Shown here one piece after another: positions 54,587-64,000 of a stretch of DNA of 64,000 bases (position 1 is the first letter of the stretch; every line of letters begins with the position of its first letter). The notes under the pieces are model-generated. The model was not told the origin of the DNA, ran no database searches, and was given only the letters and a program-made list of their open reading frames with translations. The DNA is taken from positions 5,518,001 to 5,582,000 of the forward strand of contig AP026545.1 in assembly GCA_026075535.2 (NCBI GenBank), given 5' to 3'. A program made the position numbers and the translations under genes. This DNA is from Tricholoma matsutake (Eukaryota; Basidiomycota; Agaricomycetes; Agaricales; Tricholomataceae).

Positions 54587-54798
54587 TGTAATGGAAACAC
54601 TCTGGTGTTTCCGTCACTTAGGGGAACACAGCGAGATAAATAGGAATTTGTTATGATTGTAAGAAACTGAGGGTTATCTAAGACATGAATCACAAGGTCA
54701 ACAAGAAGGCATGTGATCACGTGTATTTGTAATCATATGAATGTGGAAGGTGTCCAGAAGAGAAGGAAATGGTAAGATAAGTAGAGAATTATCTTACA
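54587..54798 (-). repeat. E4 5' LTR
   Basis: This 212 bp LTR begins TGTAATGGAAACACTCTGG and ends ATTATCTTACA (plus). The base next to its inner end in element sense is CTTTTTGTTAAAAT, so I could not match a standard tRNA primer site. Confidence 0.9.
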
Positions 54799-54803
54799 CC
54801 AGC

Positions 54804-55022
54804 TTGATCACATGATCAAAGTGTGACAGAGAGTGACATTTTGGCAGAGGTGACCAGTAGAAAGTTAATGCATATTGCAAAACAGCATATTTAAAAAATT
54901 GGGCCCCACAGAAAGTTTCTGAGATATAATCTCCAGGTTCCTTGTGGACCAATTTTTTAATTTTGGTTGTAGAGAAGCTCCATTAGATTTTTCATGTTGC
55001 AAACTTTCAATCTAGAATCTAG
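54804..55022. other. Gap between E4 and E5, nothing recognised
   Basis: These 219 bp separate two gypsy elements. They contain no coding signal. This is the right flank of the E4 insertion site. Confidence 0.5.
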
Positions 55023-55130
55023 TGTAAGTATGCACTATGTTAGGGGCATGCACTTCACTAGAGTCAGACTGAGAATAAGCAGGCAAAAGAGGTGTTTTAT
55101 AAGCGAGAGATCTCTATTGATGGCGATGAT

Positions 55131-55960
55131 TAGTGTTGAAGGGTCCAGTCCATAGGACCGAAAAAAAGACCGAAATTGGACTGAATTGGACTGGAAAAGA
55201 CCAGACCAGTGGTCTATTTATGGACCGGTCTTTTGCAGTTCAGTTAGCAGTCTTTCCATTTTGAAAAATGTTGTAAAACCGAAGAAAACCAGTCTAAACT
55301 GGTTAGGACCGGTTTTATCGTGGGAACATATATTGGACCATGTTCCCACATGAAATCCGGCGAATTCGACCTCTGGTTCATAAAAAATGGTTAAGAATTG
55401 AGCAAGATATAACCAAATCTATTTTTGTATGAGTATTTTGTTGTATCAGATTGATTTTCATTTCATATGTTGATCATTTGCTTGAGTCTATTAATGATCA
55501 TAGGACTAACATGTATAATAACACTCCCACCATTTGTCAATGCATGCTATGCATCACATAATTTATGGTTGTCACATTACATTTCTTGGTGTTCAGCACA
55601 AGTCATTCAGTAGATGTATTTTTATATTGATCATAGCCAAGTCAAATCTTGATGAAATGTCTTAAAAGTTAGACCGAATGATGGGGAATTACAATGTCTA
55701 TCCATCTGTACAGTGGTTATAAGGTCCGGGTAATATTTGCTAAGATACATATGGGTTATATTAATATGACAAATTTCACAACAAAACATTGGTCTGAACC
55801 AGTCTTAACCAGTCTTTTTTGGTCTTTTAACTGGAAAGGACCAGTCCTAGGTGGTCCAGTTTGGTTCTAGCAGTATCTGGGTCGGTCCTGGACTGGTTTA
55901 GGTTGTGGTCTTTATGTTTTTGGGTCAAAAAACCAAACTGGACTGGACCCTTAAACACTA
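55131..55960 (+). mobile_element. hAT-like non-autonomous element M
   Basis: The 830 bp element starts TAGTGTTGAAGGGTCCAGTCC and ends GGACTGGACCCTTAAACACTA. It sits in the E5 3' LTR, and the 8-mers GCGATGAT (55123-55130) and GTGATGAT (55961-55968) flank it, differing by one CpG-to-TpG change. The LTR text continues normally on both sides. It has no open reading of note; ACCGGT/ACTGGTC-rich words fill the interior. The 8-bp duplication and TAGTGTT/CAGTGTT ends indicate the hAT superfamily. Confidence 0.85.
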
Positions 55961-56062
55961 GTGATGATGGTGATGGTAGTTCAAAGAAAAAGATAAGTCC
56001 GTCATCCATATCTGTCCAAGGATGTAATCCGAGTGGTAAATAAGTGTAAATAAGGAACATCA

Positions 56063-56773
56063 TTACACCCTCCCCCCCCCTGAAAAATAAAAATTATCTC
56101 CCCACACATGAAAGGTAAGTAAAAAAAGGCACAAGCACAGGTGCATTAAAAACCCCAGCAGGGAAAAGCTACCAGTTGGCAATGAAAGAAAGCTATGTAC
56201 TGCAACTTTCCCCCTTCCCCACCAACCAGATGTCCAGAGATTTGCAGATTTGCAGTTCTCATCCCGGTAGCCAACGATCTTCCTCTGGCCCATAGCCCTG
56301 CCATCTAACCAGATACTGTATCCCCCTCCCTCGTTTACATTCATCCAGAATCTGGTCCACATAGTACTCATCCTCACCATTGATAACGACTGGTTCTGGG
56401 CATTCCTGTTCTTGTGAGGGGAAGAGTTCCTTGTCGTTCTCCATGAACGGTAAAGCTTTCGAGGTATGGAAGGTTGGGAATGTGTTTGGTGATTTGGCAT
56501 GTTGACCGTGATGGGAGAAATTTCTGGTGAGGTATCCATCACCACATACGGTCCATCGTATCGAGGCATAAATTTCACAACACATTTTTCTCCCTTAGCT
56601 TTGAATTCTCGGTGTCTGTGCAAGGTAGATAGCACAACATGGCCTCCTTTACTAAAAGGAAAATTATTAGAGTGATGTTGGCCGGCAGAGAGTGCTTGAG
56701 AAATTTTAGCATGCAGCATGTTATCCTGCACCTCCTTAACATCCTGTTGCAGCCTCTCAATCACGTCCACCAT
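56063..56773 (-). pseudogene. E5 integrase C-terminus and chromodomain
   Basis: The first part reads MVDVIERLQQDVKEVQDNML and GGHVVLSTLHRHREFKAKGE, the post-core tail. After a frame change the chromodomain reads EYYVDQILDECKRGRGIQYL, then VRWQGYGPEEDRWLPG with its aromatic residues present. One frameshift near 56500 separates them. Confidence 0.78.
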
Positions 56774-56999
56774 GCATATATCCTTGAGCTCCCCTTCCAG
56801 TGATTTAACCAGGGGAGGAATTATGCGAGGGCTTCATCCCATCCAGAGTTGAAATGGGGAGAATCCTGTAGAACCATTAACAATGTTCATGATGTCAAAA
56901 TGTACCTGGCCAAGTGCTCTTTTCTACCCCAACTGATTGCGCTCCACGTGATAACGCAGACACTGGTTTATTGTCTTGTTGAATTGTTCACTGGTGCCA

Positions 57000-58367
57000 T
57001 CAGACATAAGCAGATGACATCTTCAGCTTCACACCCGTGAGTTTGTGTAGGGCTTCCCAGAATTTCGACAAGAACAGTTTATCCCAGTCAGAGACTATCT
57101 CGAGGGGAAGCCCATTCTCGCAGTACCACTCATTGAAAAAGATCACTGCCAGCTCCTCAGCCGTGATGTCCATCTGCACAGGTACAATTTGTATGTCACT
57201 GTTCAACCTGTCAGTAAAGGTTACAATGGAGTCGAGCCCTCCATCATCCAGCAAGGGCCCAATAAAGTCTATCACCACAGAGTCGCCCCATTGGTCTGGT
57301 ATTGGGAGAGGGTGTAAGGGCCCCAGTGGTTTCTTCATAGTTGGCTTGTTCCATTGACAGTCAGCGCAGCTTGGCACATAAGCTAGTTCCAAGTCATGCC
57401 GCATATTTGGCCAGTGGAATGAGTCATGAAGGGACCCATATGATTTCATAAACCCAAAATGTCCCAGGACATCGTGAGCAAGATGGAACAATGATTCATG
57501 CACTGTCAATTTCCTTGGGATGATAAGTTGGTCCCCTGCATACAGAAGCCCATCTACTTTCCGTACTCCATGTGGTAAGAAGGCTGCCTCGAGTAGGCAA
57601 GTGCACCATCCGTCATCTGCATACCCTGACCGGATGGCATTCAGTAGCTCCACATCTGCAGAAATCATTAGAGTTGCAGCAATTGCCTGGATCGGTAGGG
57701 GCACCATCTCCAGTTCTGCCATTGCATGGGCACACACAAAAGAACCCTGGTCCACTCCTAAAATTATTGCAACAGAGTCATAGTTGTCAGGTGGGTATGG
57801 AATTGATGCTACTGACTCTGCATCAAATGATGTCTGCGATAGCGCATCTGCCACACAGTTTTCCTCCCCTTGTATATAAACAATCTTGCAATCATACTGG
57901 GACATGAATTCCATCCATTGTGCTTGGCATCGGCTCAAATCGCATTGACAGTCAAAGTTCTCCAGTGTCTTGTGGTCCGTATACACCATGAAAGGTACAC
58001 CAATTAGATCCGAGTGCCATCTTTGTAAGGCACAAATAATTGCCAGCATTTCCTTTTCATGCACAGGGTAGTTCAATTCCACACCCTTGAATGTCATAGA
58101 ATCAAAGGTGATGGGGTGTGCTGTTTCCCATGATTCCCCAAAAGCGAGAACCACCCCAGACTGGTAGTCACTGGCATCTGTAGTCACAAAGATTTTGTGT
58201 GCAGGGATGAGTGCAAAATCAATCATTGTCAAGCATTCTCTGCTGATGACCACCTTCTTAATTGAATCAAATGCCATTTTGTGTTTGCTATTCCACTCTG
58301 GGAAGGCCTTGTTACATTCCTTTAATGTCAATTCTGTCAAAATCCATGTGTGTTCAGTGATCTGAGG
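57000..58367 (-). pseudogene. E5 RNase H and integrase
   Basis: A long open minus-strand reading (about 450 residues to the edge of element J) covers the RT thumb (TLKECNKAFPEWNSKHKMAF), RNase H (VTTDASDYQSGVVLAFGESW, VYTDHKTLENFD, NCVADALSQ), the integrase zinc domain (LAHDVLGHFGFMKSYGSLHD, CADCQWNKPT) and core (VIDFIGPLLDDGGLDSIVTF, PLEIVSDWDKLFLSKFWEAL). The third catalytic residue lies beyond a stop at 57000, where the text continues in other frames. This is the longest intact pol segment in the window. Confidence 0.85.
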
Positions 58368-58854
58368 CAGTGTTTGAAGGTTCAGTCCATAGGACCAAAG
58401 ACTGAACCAGACTGAACCACGGTCCATGCTGCAGTTCAGTCCATTTGTCTGAAAAATTGAGTAAGCGAAACTGCGGTTCAGTTGCCAGTTCACTCATTTT
58501 GAAAACATTTGAAGACCGTTATAAGACCGCTTGTAACCGGTCTACAACCGGTCCTTTTACACTTAGATTATGTACCCTATAAGAGTACCAAATAAATATA
58601 TTTGTATACTAATTACATATGTTATAGATAAAAAACTGAGGCATGCCTGAATGAATAGAGGGAAAAGTAAGCTGTTTAAATAGCACTGACCATTTGCACC
58701 TGTTTGCATGGTCACATGTACTCTCGTTTACGCGTTTTTGACCATTTACATCTTTCGTTTATATGTTTACATTTATTTGTACTGTATTGCCACCAGCCAC
58801 AACATGTTTTGCAACTTGGTTTCTCTCCCTACAACAACGGCCTTGTCCACAACT

Positions 58855-58960
58855 GGGGCACAAACAACATCTGTTGTTGTTTGTGCCCCAGGTAAGTATC
58901 TTTTACTCTTTGCCTTTCATTTGTAACTAATTATTATCTTGTTTGTTTCTTAGAATCTAT
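58855..58960 (+). repeat. Hairpin-plus-splice-donor module of J
   Basis: GGGGCACAAACAACA and TGTTGTTTGTGCCCC form a perfect 15-bp stem around a 5-base loop (58855-58889), followed by AG|GTAAGTATC. A TAACTAAT branch-like site and a TTTCTTAG end near 58953 complete an intron of about 60 bp. In one frame the hairpin reads GAQTTSVVVCAPG, like WAQTT...IVWAL in G. Confidence 0.7.
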
Positions 58961-59059
58961 GTATATTATAACACATTATAACACTGATGACATGGCACCC
59001 ACTTCCAGCCTCGCAAGCCACTGCTCATGGGGTGGACTGTGGGTGCAGGAGATGAGGAC

Positions 59060-59460
59060 AATGAAGACAAGGACAACGAGGGACAACAACAACAACAAAT
59101 GACAAATGACAAGCAGGGGACAACAATGATGACAAAAAATGAGTGGAGGACAATGACGACGAACAATGAGTAGGGGACGACAACGACAACAAATGCCAAG
59201 CAGAGGATGACAACAATGATGAATGATGAGTAACAACAACAACAACGATGAACAACAAGCAGGGGACAATGACAACAATGAATGAGTAGGGGACAACAAC
59301 AACAATGAATGAGTAGGGGACAACAACAACAATGAATGAGTAGGGGACAACAACAACAACAAATGAGTAGGGGACAACAACAACAACAAATGAGTAGGGG
59401 ACAACAACAACAACGAACGACAAGCAGGGGACGACAACGATTGGGGATGACAACAAGGAT
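59060..59460 (+). repeat. GGGGACAACAACAACAA minisatellite in J
   Basis: A 30-33 bp unit built of GAGTAGGGGACAACAACAAC and AATGAATGAGTAG is repeated at least ten times with variation. It gives low-complexity open readings in all frames (for example MSRGQQQQQMSRGQQQQQ), which are not evidence of genes. Confidence 0.85.
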
Positions 59461-59947
59461 GAACAGGGACCACGAGACAGCAACAATGCAACACCCGCCC
59501 CTCCCTTGCTCGAAACACAAGATGAAGGGGTGGTTTTCTACTGACGTGTCTTCCCCAGCTCCGCAGTCCAGCCTCACGAGCCCCTGCTTGCGGGTGGACT
59601 TGTTTTCTTGTTTTTTAATTTGTTTTTTTCTATTTCTATTTCTATTTCTTTTTTCTATTTCTTTTTCATTCTCTTACACCACGGCTGCAAGCAACTGCTC
59701 GCAGCATGTAAATGTAATTAGTTTTATTTAGTATATAATGGAATTAAGTTAATACTCGAAAAAATGGGACGAAAACCAGTTTAAACCAGTTTTCTGGACC
59801 GTAACTGAACTGATTAGGACTGGTCCTATTGGTTCGGTTATGGTCTATGTCACTTGGGCTTGGAGTCTGGACTGGTTATGGTCCCAGTTAACCCACTTTG
59901 GGGTTGAAAAACCGGACCGAACCGGACCTTAAAACACTAATCTGAGG

Positions 59948-60646
59948 TAAGAAGGAAGACATGTATTGGACAAGCCCCAGAAACTGCTGCACTTCCTTAG
60001 CAGAATGTGACCGAGGCCATGCTGAGATACGGTCTGTCTTCTTAGAGTCCGCTTCAATACTCTGGGCAGAGACATGATGACCCAGGAAATTAATTTCCAG
60101 CTGGAAGAGATGAGTTTTCCATGGGTTGCAGTATAATCCAGCCTCCCTCAATGCAGCCAAGATGATACAAACATTTTTGCTATGCTCTTCAAGGGTGTCA
60201 GACCAGATCACAATGTTGTCCAAATAAATGTGGCATATTTTCCCAATCCACTTGTGCAGAGCCACCATAACTTGATGTTGGTGGATAGCCGGCGCATTTT
60301 TCAACCCTATGGGCATAACCATCCACTCGAACAGGCCAAAGGGGGTGGAGACTGCAGTAAGAGGAATATGGGTGGGCTCCATCAGCATCTGAAAAAAACT
60401 GTTTGTCATGTCAATTGTTCCCCAGATCTTACCCTTGGCGCAGCCATTCAAAATGTTGTTGATGTGTAGTGGATGTGAATCTGCGATGGTATTCCTATTT
60501 AGTTGCCAGTAGTCATTGACCCATCTCAGTAGCACTGAGGGATCAGCCTTTGGAATGATGAATGCTGGTGAAGCATGTGGCAACAAGGAAGGCCTGATAC
60601 GGCCTGCATCAAGGTTTTCCACACATTGCGAAACTTTCAGGGACAA
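59948..60646 (-). pseudogene. E5 reverse transcriptase
   Basis: The open reading of about 230 residues includes KADPSVLLRWVNDYWQLNRN, GKIWGTIDMTNSFFQMLMEP, LFEWMVMPIGLKNAPAIHQH and the catalytic box YLDNIVIWSD at 60197-60226, where the second Asp of YLDD is Asn. One G-to-A change would explain this. The reading ends at element J just after the RT thumb. Confidence 0.84.
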
Positions 60647-60708
60647 GTGTATGTACGTGTTTTGATTGTTTGCTCTACATCTTTGAGTTTGATCTTGGCA
60701 GTCACATT

Positions 60709-61300
60709 TCAGGGTAGTCTCTCAACATGTGGAAGTGGTTGGAATACATCAGCAAACTCGATGAGCATTTGATTCTCCAGGTTCCCCACTTTTTCTTGGA
60801 AACAAAGGGTTTCCACATGCTCCTTTATCATACCAGCCACGTCAAGTGGCGTGATCGCTTCTGGTACCATTTTTCCCTTGATCAGTTCTGCAAGCATTAG
60901 CTTTTTATTCTCCTTGGTATTTGATATTGCAAGCTTTGTATTGACCAGTTTCTTTCGAGTCTTATGCGCTGGTGGGTTCAACAAATCATAGCCACACATT
61001 TTGTCAATTGCAGTATGGTCTTTAAAATCAGTTACAATACAGTTTATACTAAGGAACGGCAGTCCAAATAAGACAGGTACACATAAGTTTGGGGTAATGA
61101 CAGCTTTGACAGTTTGAGACGTCCATGCAGAGTCTGGAGCGTAAGGTGCAATCTTCATGTATTCATACAGGTGGTTATCAGACGATGTCAAGTTATTCAC
61201 TGCCACAGAGATAGGAAGTGGCTTGTGCAGGCAGAAATGATGTCACCCTAGCTTTTCAACCAATGCATTGTCAATGAGAACGACATGTGCACCAGAGTCC
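60709..61300 (-). pseudogene. E5 protease and linker
   Basis: The catalytic site VNCMLDSGAHVVLIDNALVE (encoded at about 61250-61320) carries an intact D-S-G. The second half reads LCVPVLFGLPFLSINCIVTD, followed by KMCGYDLLNPPAHKTRKKLV. A TGA near 61243 separates the two halves. The linker ENQMLIEFADVFQPLPHVER leads to the RT. Confidence 0.76.
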
Positions 61301-62616
61301 AGCATACAATTCACTGTAACCAGTTCATCAGCAGCAGGTCCTAGCAATGAGCACCGCCAGCACAGATGTGGAATGGTGAGAGGGCTCACCTCCTCCTCCA
61401 TTTCAGAACCCGAGCCCAGCACTGCAGACGGCATAATGGCACCTGCTACAAATGGATTCTCATCCACCGCTAACTCCTCACTATGTGCCGAGGCACCTGT
61501 TACTGCTCCAACAGGCCTACTCCCAGACAGGATGTTGCCTTGATGCTTGTGGGTCAGAAGCATATCTTCCATTATTTCCTTATAGCTCCATCCATCTGGG
61601 AAATTGTTTGGGCAATCTGTCACACGATGGTCCTGGTAACCACGTCGACACTTAAGGCAGCCTTGATGTTTGAACAGCAATGAATGCTCGACCTCAGTCA
61701 GGTGAGGAGGTTTACGTGATGTTGAAATGGATGATGTCGGCGCAGAGGGAGTGGTAAAGCCTCGTGGTTTGTATCCCCCCACAGTGTTCACGTTCTGCAA
61801 AGGGTTTGCCAAAGCCTGTCTTTTAGGCATCTGCTGAAGGTCTTCTGCCACCTCTAGGTACCATTTCATGTCATTTGCACATTCCTCGGCCAGCTTTCAA
61901 ACCTCTGCAATCCAGCAAGTAAGCTGAGCCTCATCAGTCTTTTCAGGAGTGTCTTTAGTAATTTTATTGATGATTTCTTTCACATTGCGATTCTTGCAGT
62001 GGTGACGGAGGTCAGCATCTAAGAGGGTATTCAGCTGAAGATGCAGAGCTACATCAGAGAAATAGTGTTTGGTGTTATGGAGGACAATGTTCAGATGCCA
62101 AATGTCATTCACCCAGTTGGGGAATGAATCAGACGACTTGAGGCATGAGTTGCATATCCTCGTGTGGAGCTCATCATCCCAGCCATCAGGAAGGAACTCT
62201 TTCTGCAGCTCCTTTATAAACTCTGCGAACCGAAGCTGTGCAAGTCAATCCCCATGGGTTGCAACCCAATCACGAGCTCACATATCTTTAAGACCAGGTA
62301 AGACAGCAGCCACATGTTCATCACTCAAGATCTTTTTGTTCGCCCTGAAGAAATCTGTGCAAGCCATTTCCCATTGACGTATCACCATAGGTGTCACTAT
62401 GCCAGAAGTGAGAAGGGGGATGTGTTTTGGCTCCACATGTAGACATTCTGCAGAACCTGTAGTGGCCATCTTTCTTTTTGATACAAGTAGTGAGTCCCCG
62501 TAGGAAGAGGAAGAATCTCCCAAGTTGGATGAGGTATCAGAGGCGGATGAGTTGTCAGAGTTGGAATTGGCAGACAGTGGGGTAGGTGTATGTGCACTTG
62601 AGGGCACGCTTGGCAT
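61243..62616 (-). pseudogene. E5 gag
   Basis: The N-terminal reading (62278-62616) starts MPSVPSSAHTPTPLSANSNS and reaches GIVTPMVIRQWEMACTDFFR. A capsid part is readable at 61897-62112 (MNDIWHLNIVLHNTKHYFSD). The C-terminal reading (61243-61869) has the knuckle CLKCRRGYQDHRVTDC with C-x2-C-x6-H-x4-C spacing as in E4, and runs in frame into the protease active site. Stops occur near 61890 and 62250. Confidence 0.75.
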
Positions 62617-62890
62617 ATTTGAAAAATTTTCTACACAATTATTGACAGTAGGAGGCAGTGGGGACTGAGAGAGTCCTTCAGATGGTGTCAGCAGGGGTAA
62701 CGATGGGGACAGCAGGCCCTGATGGGCATCAGGAGCAGCGAGTGCTTGCTTGCACGTGGTCGGCAGTTTGGACAGCTAGGTCTCACAACCTGTCAACAGC
62801 AAGTTGTCACATGGTCTAAGTGAGACAGCAAGAGGTAAAGAATGATGTCATAAGAATCAAGAACCTCATTGAGTGCAGCTTAAAAAAAAG

Positions 62891-63095
62891 TGTAAGTATG
62901 CGCTATGTTAGGGGCATGCACTTCACTAGAGTCAGACTGAGAATAAGCAGGCAAAAGAGGTGTTTTATAAGCGAGATCTCTATTGATGGTGATGATGGTG
63001 ATGGTAGTTCAAAGAAAAAGATAAGTCCATCATCCATATCTGTCCGAGGATGTAATCCAAGTGGTAAATAAGTGTAAATAAGGAACATCGTTACA
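62891..63095 (-). repeat. E5 5' LTR
   Basis: This 205 bp LTR begins TGTAAGTATGCGC and ends CATCGTTACA (plus). It differs from the 3' copy at about seven positions outside element M, and five of these are C/T or G/A changes. Confidence 0.9.
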
Positions 63096-64000
63096 CCTAA
63101 GTTCCCAATTTGGAAGGCATTAAAACCCTGCCACCAAAGCAGGTCGCATCGCCTGTCGTGTCATTCATATACACTTTTTAACTTATAATCTCTCATTTTA
63201 TAATTATGCCTTCGCAAAAGTGCGAGGATTTCAGATTTTGTTCCTTCCAAAATTCCACTGCTAATTAAATTTCATTGAACAATGCTGGGGACATGCAAAA
63301 AGATGGTACCAAATATTTCCCCCATCATCTAAGGAGGATAACCTAGAGTGGAATGTTCTTCAAGCACTGGATGAAGTTCCCTTGATATCCATGTGACGGT
63401 GAGTTATTTGCAAAGTCTATTTCTGAGTCATTGCGACTCATCGGATTTCTAACTTGACAATGGTTGTCATTTTCCAGGTTTGTGACACAATCACTCCGAT
63501 TCATGAATGCTCATCAGATGGGCTTGAATGGAACACAAGCTGCCTGGGCTGCAATGAAATTTCGAGGGCACCGGACGATTCCTTCTGCTTGCACATACAA
63601 GGCTGAACCACGGGATGTGGTCACAGGGTGGTCACAACCATGTGATCAAGCTACCTTATGTGCTGACAAATATTGATATTGGATGAGGAAAAAAATACAG
63701 TATTCAAACTCAAAGCATCAGCAACTATAAGTATTTGACTACACCATTAAGCCTTGTCTGGACACAGGATCTACTTATGTGTCTTATCATATCAGATCTT
63801 GTCCATATCAGATCTTGTCTGGACACATGAATATACATAGGCTAAAATCTGTCGCAACCAAAATCTAGCCTTTTCGTCCAAAAAGTCCAAAATCTGTCCG
63901 GATTGGGGTCTAGCCTTGGTAGAGATAATCCGGGGTCCTAACACACCCTCTTCGAGTGGTCATATCTCACATCCGCTTCTTCTTACAATGTTCCACCCAC
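63096..64000. other. Right edge, unrecognised repeat-like DNA
   Basis: A plus-strand stretch at 63470-63676 reads SLRFMNAHQMGLNGTQAAWA, then MKFRGHRTIPSA. It has the look of a helix-turn-helix start of a transposase, but I cannot name the family. Beyond 63700 there are short direct repeats (CATATCAGATCTTGTC and TCTTGTCTGGACACA). Nothing else is supported. Confidence 0.35.

Larger units (their letters stand above)
46553..54798 (-). mobile_element. Ty3/gypsy chromovirus E4 with two nested solo LTRs
   Basis: The 5' LTR is at 54587-54798 and the 3' LTR at 46553-46759. A perfect 5-bp duplication CCAGC lies at 46548-46552 and 54799-54803. Internal order on the minus strand is gag, protease, RT, RNase H, integrase, chromodomain. 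Solo LTR copy D (53051-54224) sits upstream of gag and copy C (50401-51748) between gag and protease. Without them the element would be about 5.7 kb. Stops and frameshifts occur, but gag, the YLDD box and the DDE triad persist. Confidence 0.9.
58368..59939 (+). mobile_element. hAT-like non-autonomous element J with spliced cargo
   Basis: The element starts CAGTGTTTGAAGGTTCAGTCC and ends GGACCTTAAAACACTA, with a perfect 8-bp duplication ATCTGAGG (58360-58367 and 59940-59947). It falls inside the E5 RT: removing it joins SFLPQI to TEHTWILTEL. It carries a hairpin-plus-donor module (58855-58891), an intron-like segment, an SHCSWGG palindrome and a GGGGACAACAACAACAA minisatellite. No transposase. 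The end sequence and duplication length assign it to hAT. Confidence 0.88.
55023..63095 (-). mobile_element. Ty3/gypsy chromovirus E5 with two nested hAT-like elements
   Basis: The 3' LTR is at 55023-56067 (205 bp plus element M) and the 5' LTR at 62891-63095. The polypurine tract next to the 3' LTR reads CAGGGGGGGGGAGGG in element sense. Flanking 5-mers are TCTAG and CCTAA, which could be a duplication decayed by two transitions. Gag, protease, RT, RNase H, integrase and chromodomain follow in order on the minus strand. Element J (58368-59939) splits the RT-RNase H region. Coding blocks are longer than in the other gypsy elements. Confidence 0.88.

Noticed and set aside
54430..54720. Minus-strand reading over the E4 5' LTR
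   Set aside because: A similar reading exists in the other LTR at 46396-46686; it is a by-product of the LTR sequence.
59060..59460. CRISPR-like array
   Set aside because: Units are adjacent, low complexity and without unique spacers; the context is eukaryotic.
58966..59577. Long open readings of Val/Cys/Ser-rich protein on the minus strand of element J
   Set aside because: They are translations of the GGGGACAACAACAACAA minisatellite, open in several frames at once, and not evidence of a gene.

Overview
The window is nuclear DNA of a filamentous basidiomycete, most likely a mushroom-forming Agaricomycete. The evidence is intron-dense genes with about 50 bp GT-AG introns, fungal-type USB1, UreG and IWR1 proteins, and Ty3/gypsy chromoviruses, a Helitron, hAT and PIF/Harbinger relics of the kinds common in Agaricomycetes. 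I cannot name the species from the sequence alone.

Region 1 (1 to about 8.95 kb) is host gene space. USB1 (U6 snRNA phosphodiesterase, minus) and ureG (urease nickel chaperone, plus) are divergent with 167 bp between start codons. IWR1 (RNA polymerase II import factor, plus) follows, then the C-terminal end of a membrane-anchored, histidine-phosphatase-like gene (minus) whose 5' part appears lost where repeats begin. The first 3.4 kb has no gene I can name.

Region 2 (about 8.95 to 64 kb) is almost wholly transposable-element DNA, visibly poor in CpG and full of stops and frameshifts. Its layout: a decayed zinc-motif/papain-like gene (9-10.4 kb); a solo LTR (10.5-11.9 kb); a palindromic PIF/Harbinger relic split by a minus-strand gypsy element (E1, 12.75-24.47 kb) that carries a plus-strand gypsy element (E2, 18.24-24.02 kb); a degenerate Helitron (about 25-34 kb) interrupted by a 1.9 kb TIR element (F, 27.1-29.0 kb); a second, similar TIR element (G, 35.5-37.4 kb); a long inverted repeat and hAT transposase remnant (37.8-39.9 kb); a mosaic of TIR elements with another solo LTR (40.3-45.1 kb); gypsy E4 (46.55-54.80 kb) with two solo LTRs inside; and gypsy E5 (55.02-63.10 kb) with two hAT-like non-autonomous elements inside.

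Most insertions can be ordered because target-site duplications are legible: E1 GTGTG, E2 GTTTT, E4 CCAGC, hAT element J ATCTGAGG, and four solo LTRs with 4-bp duplications that all look like decayed NCGN. No element has an uninterrupted coding set, so all look immobile by themselves.

The most unusual material is the twin TIR elements F and G. Each is about 1.9 kb, has tRNA-like box A/box B segments near both ends reading outward, a row of five GC-rich hairpins, and a spliced low-complexity cargo whose first exon ends in a hairpin at the 5' splice site. That same hairpin-plus-donor module recurs in at least two other TIR-type contexts in the window.
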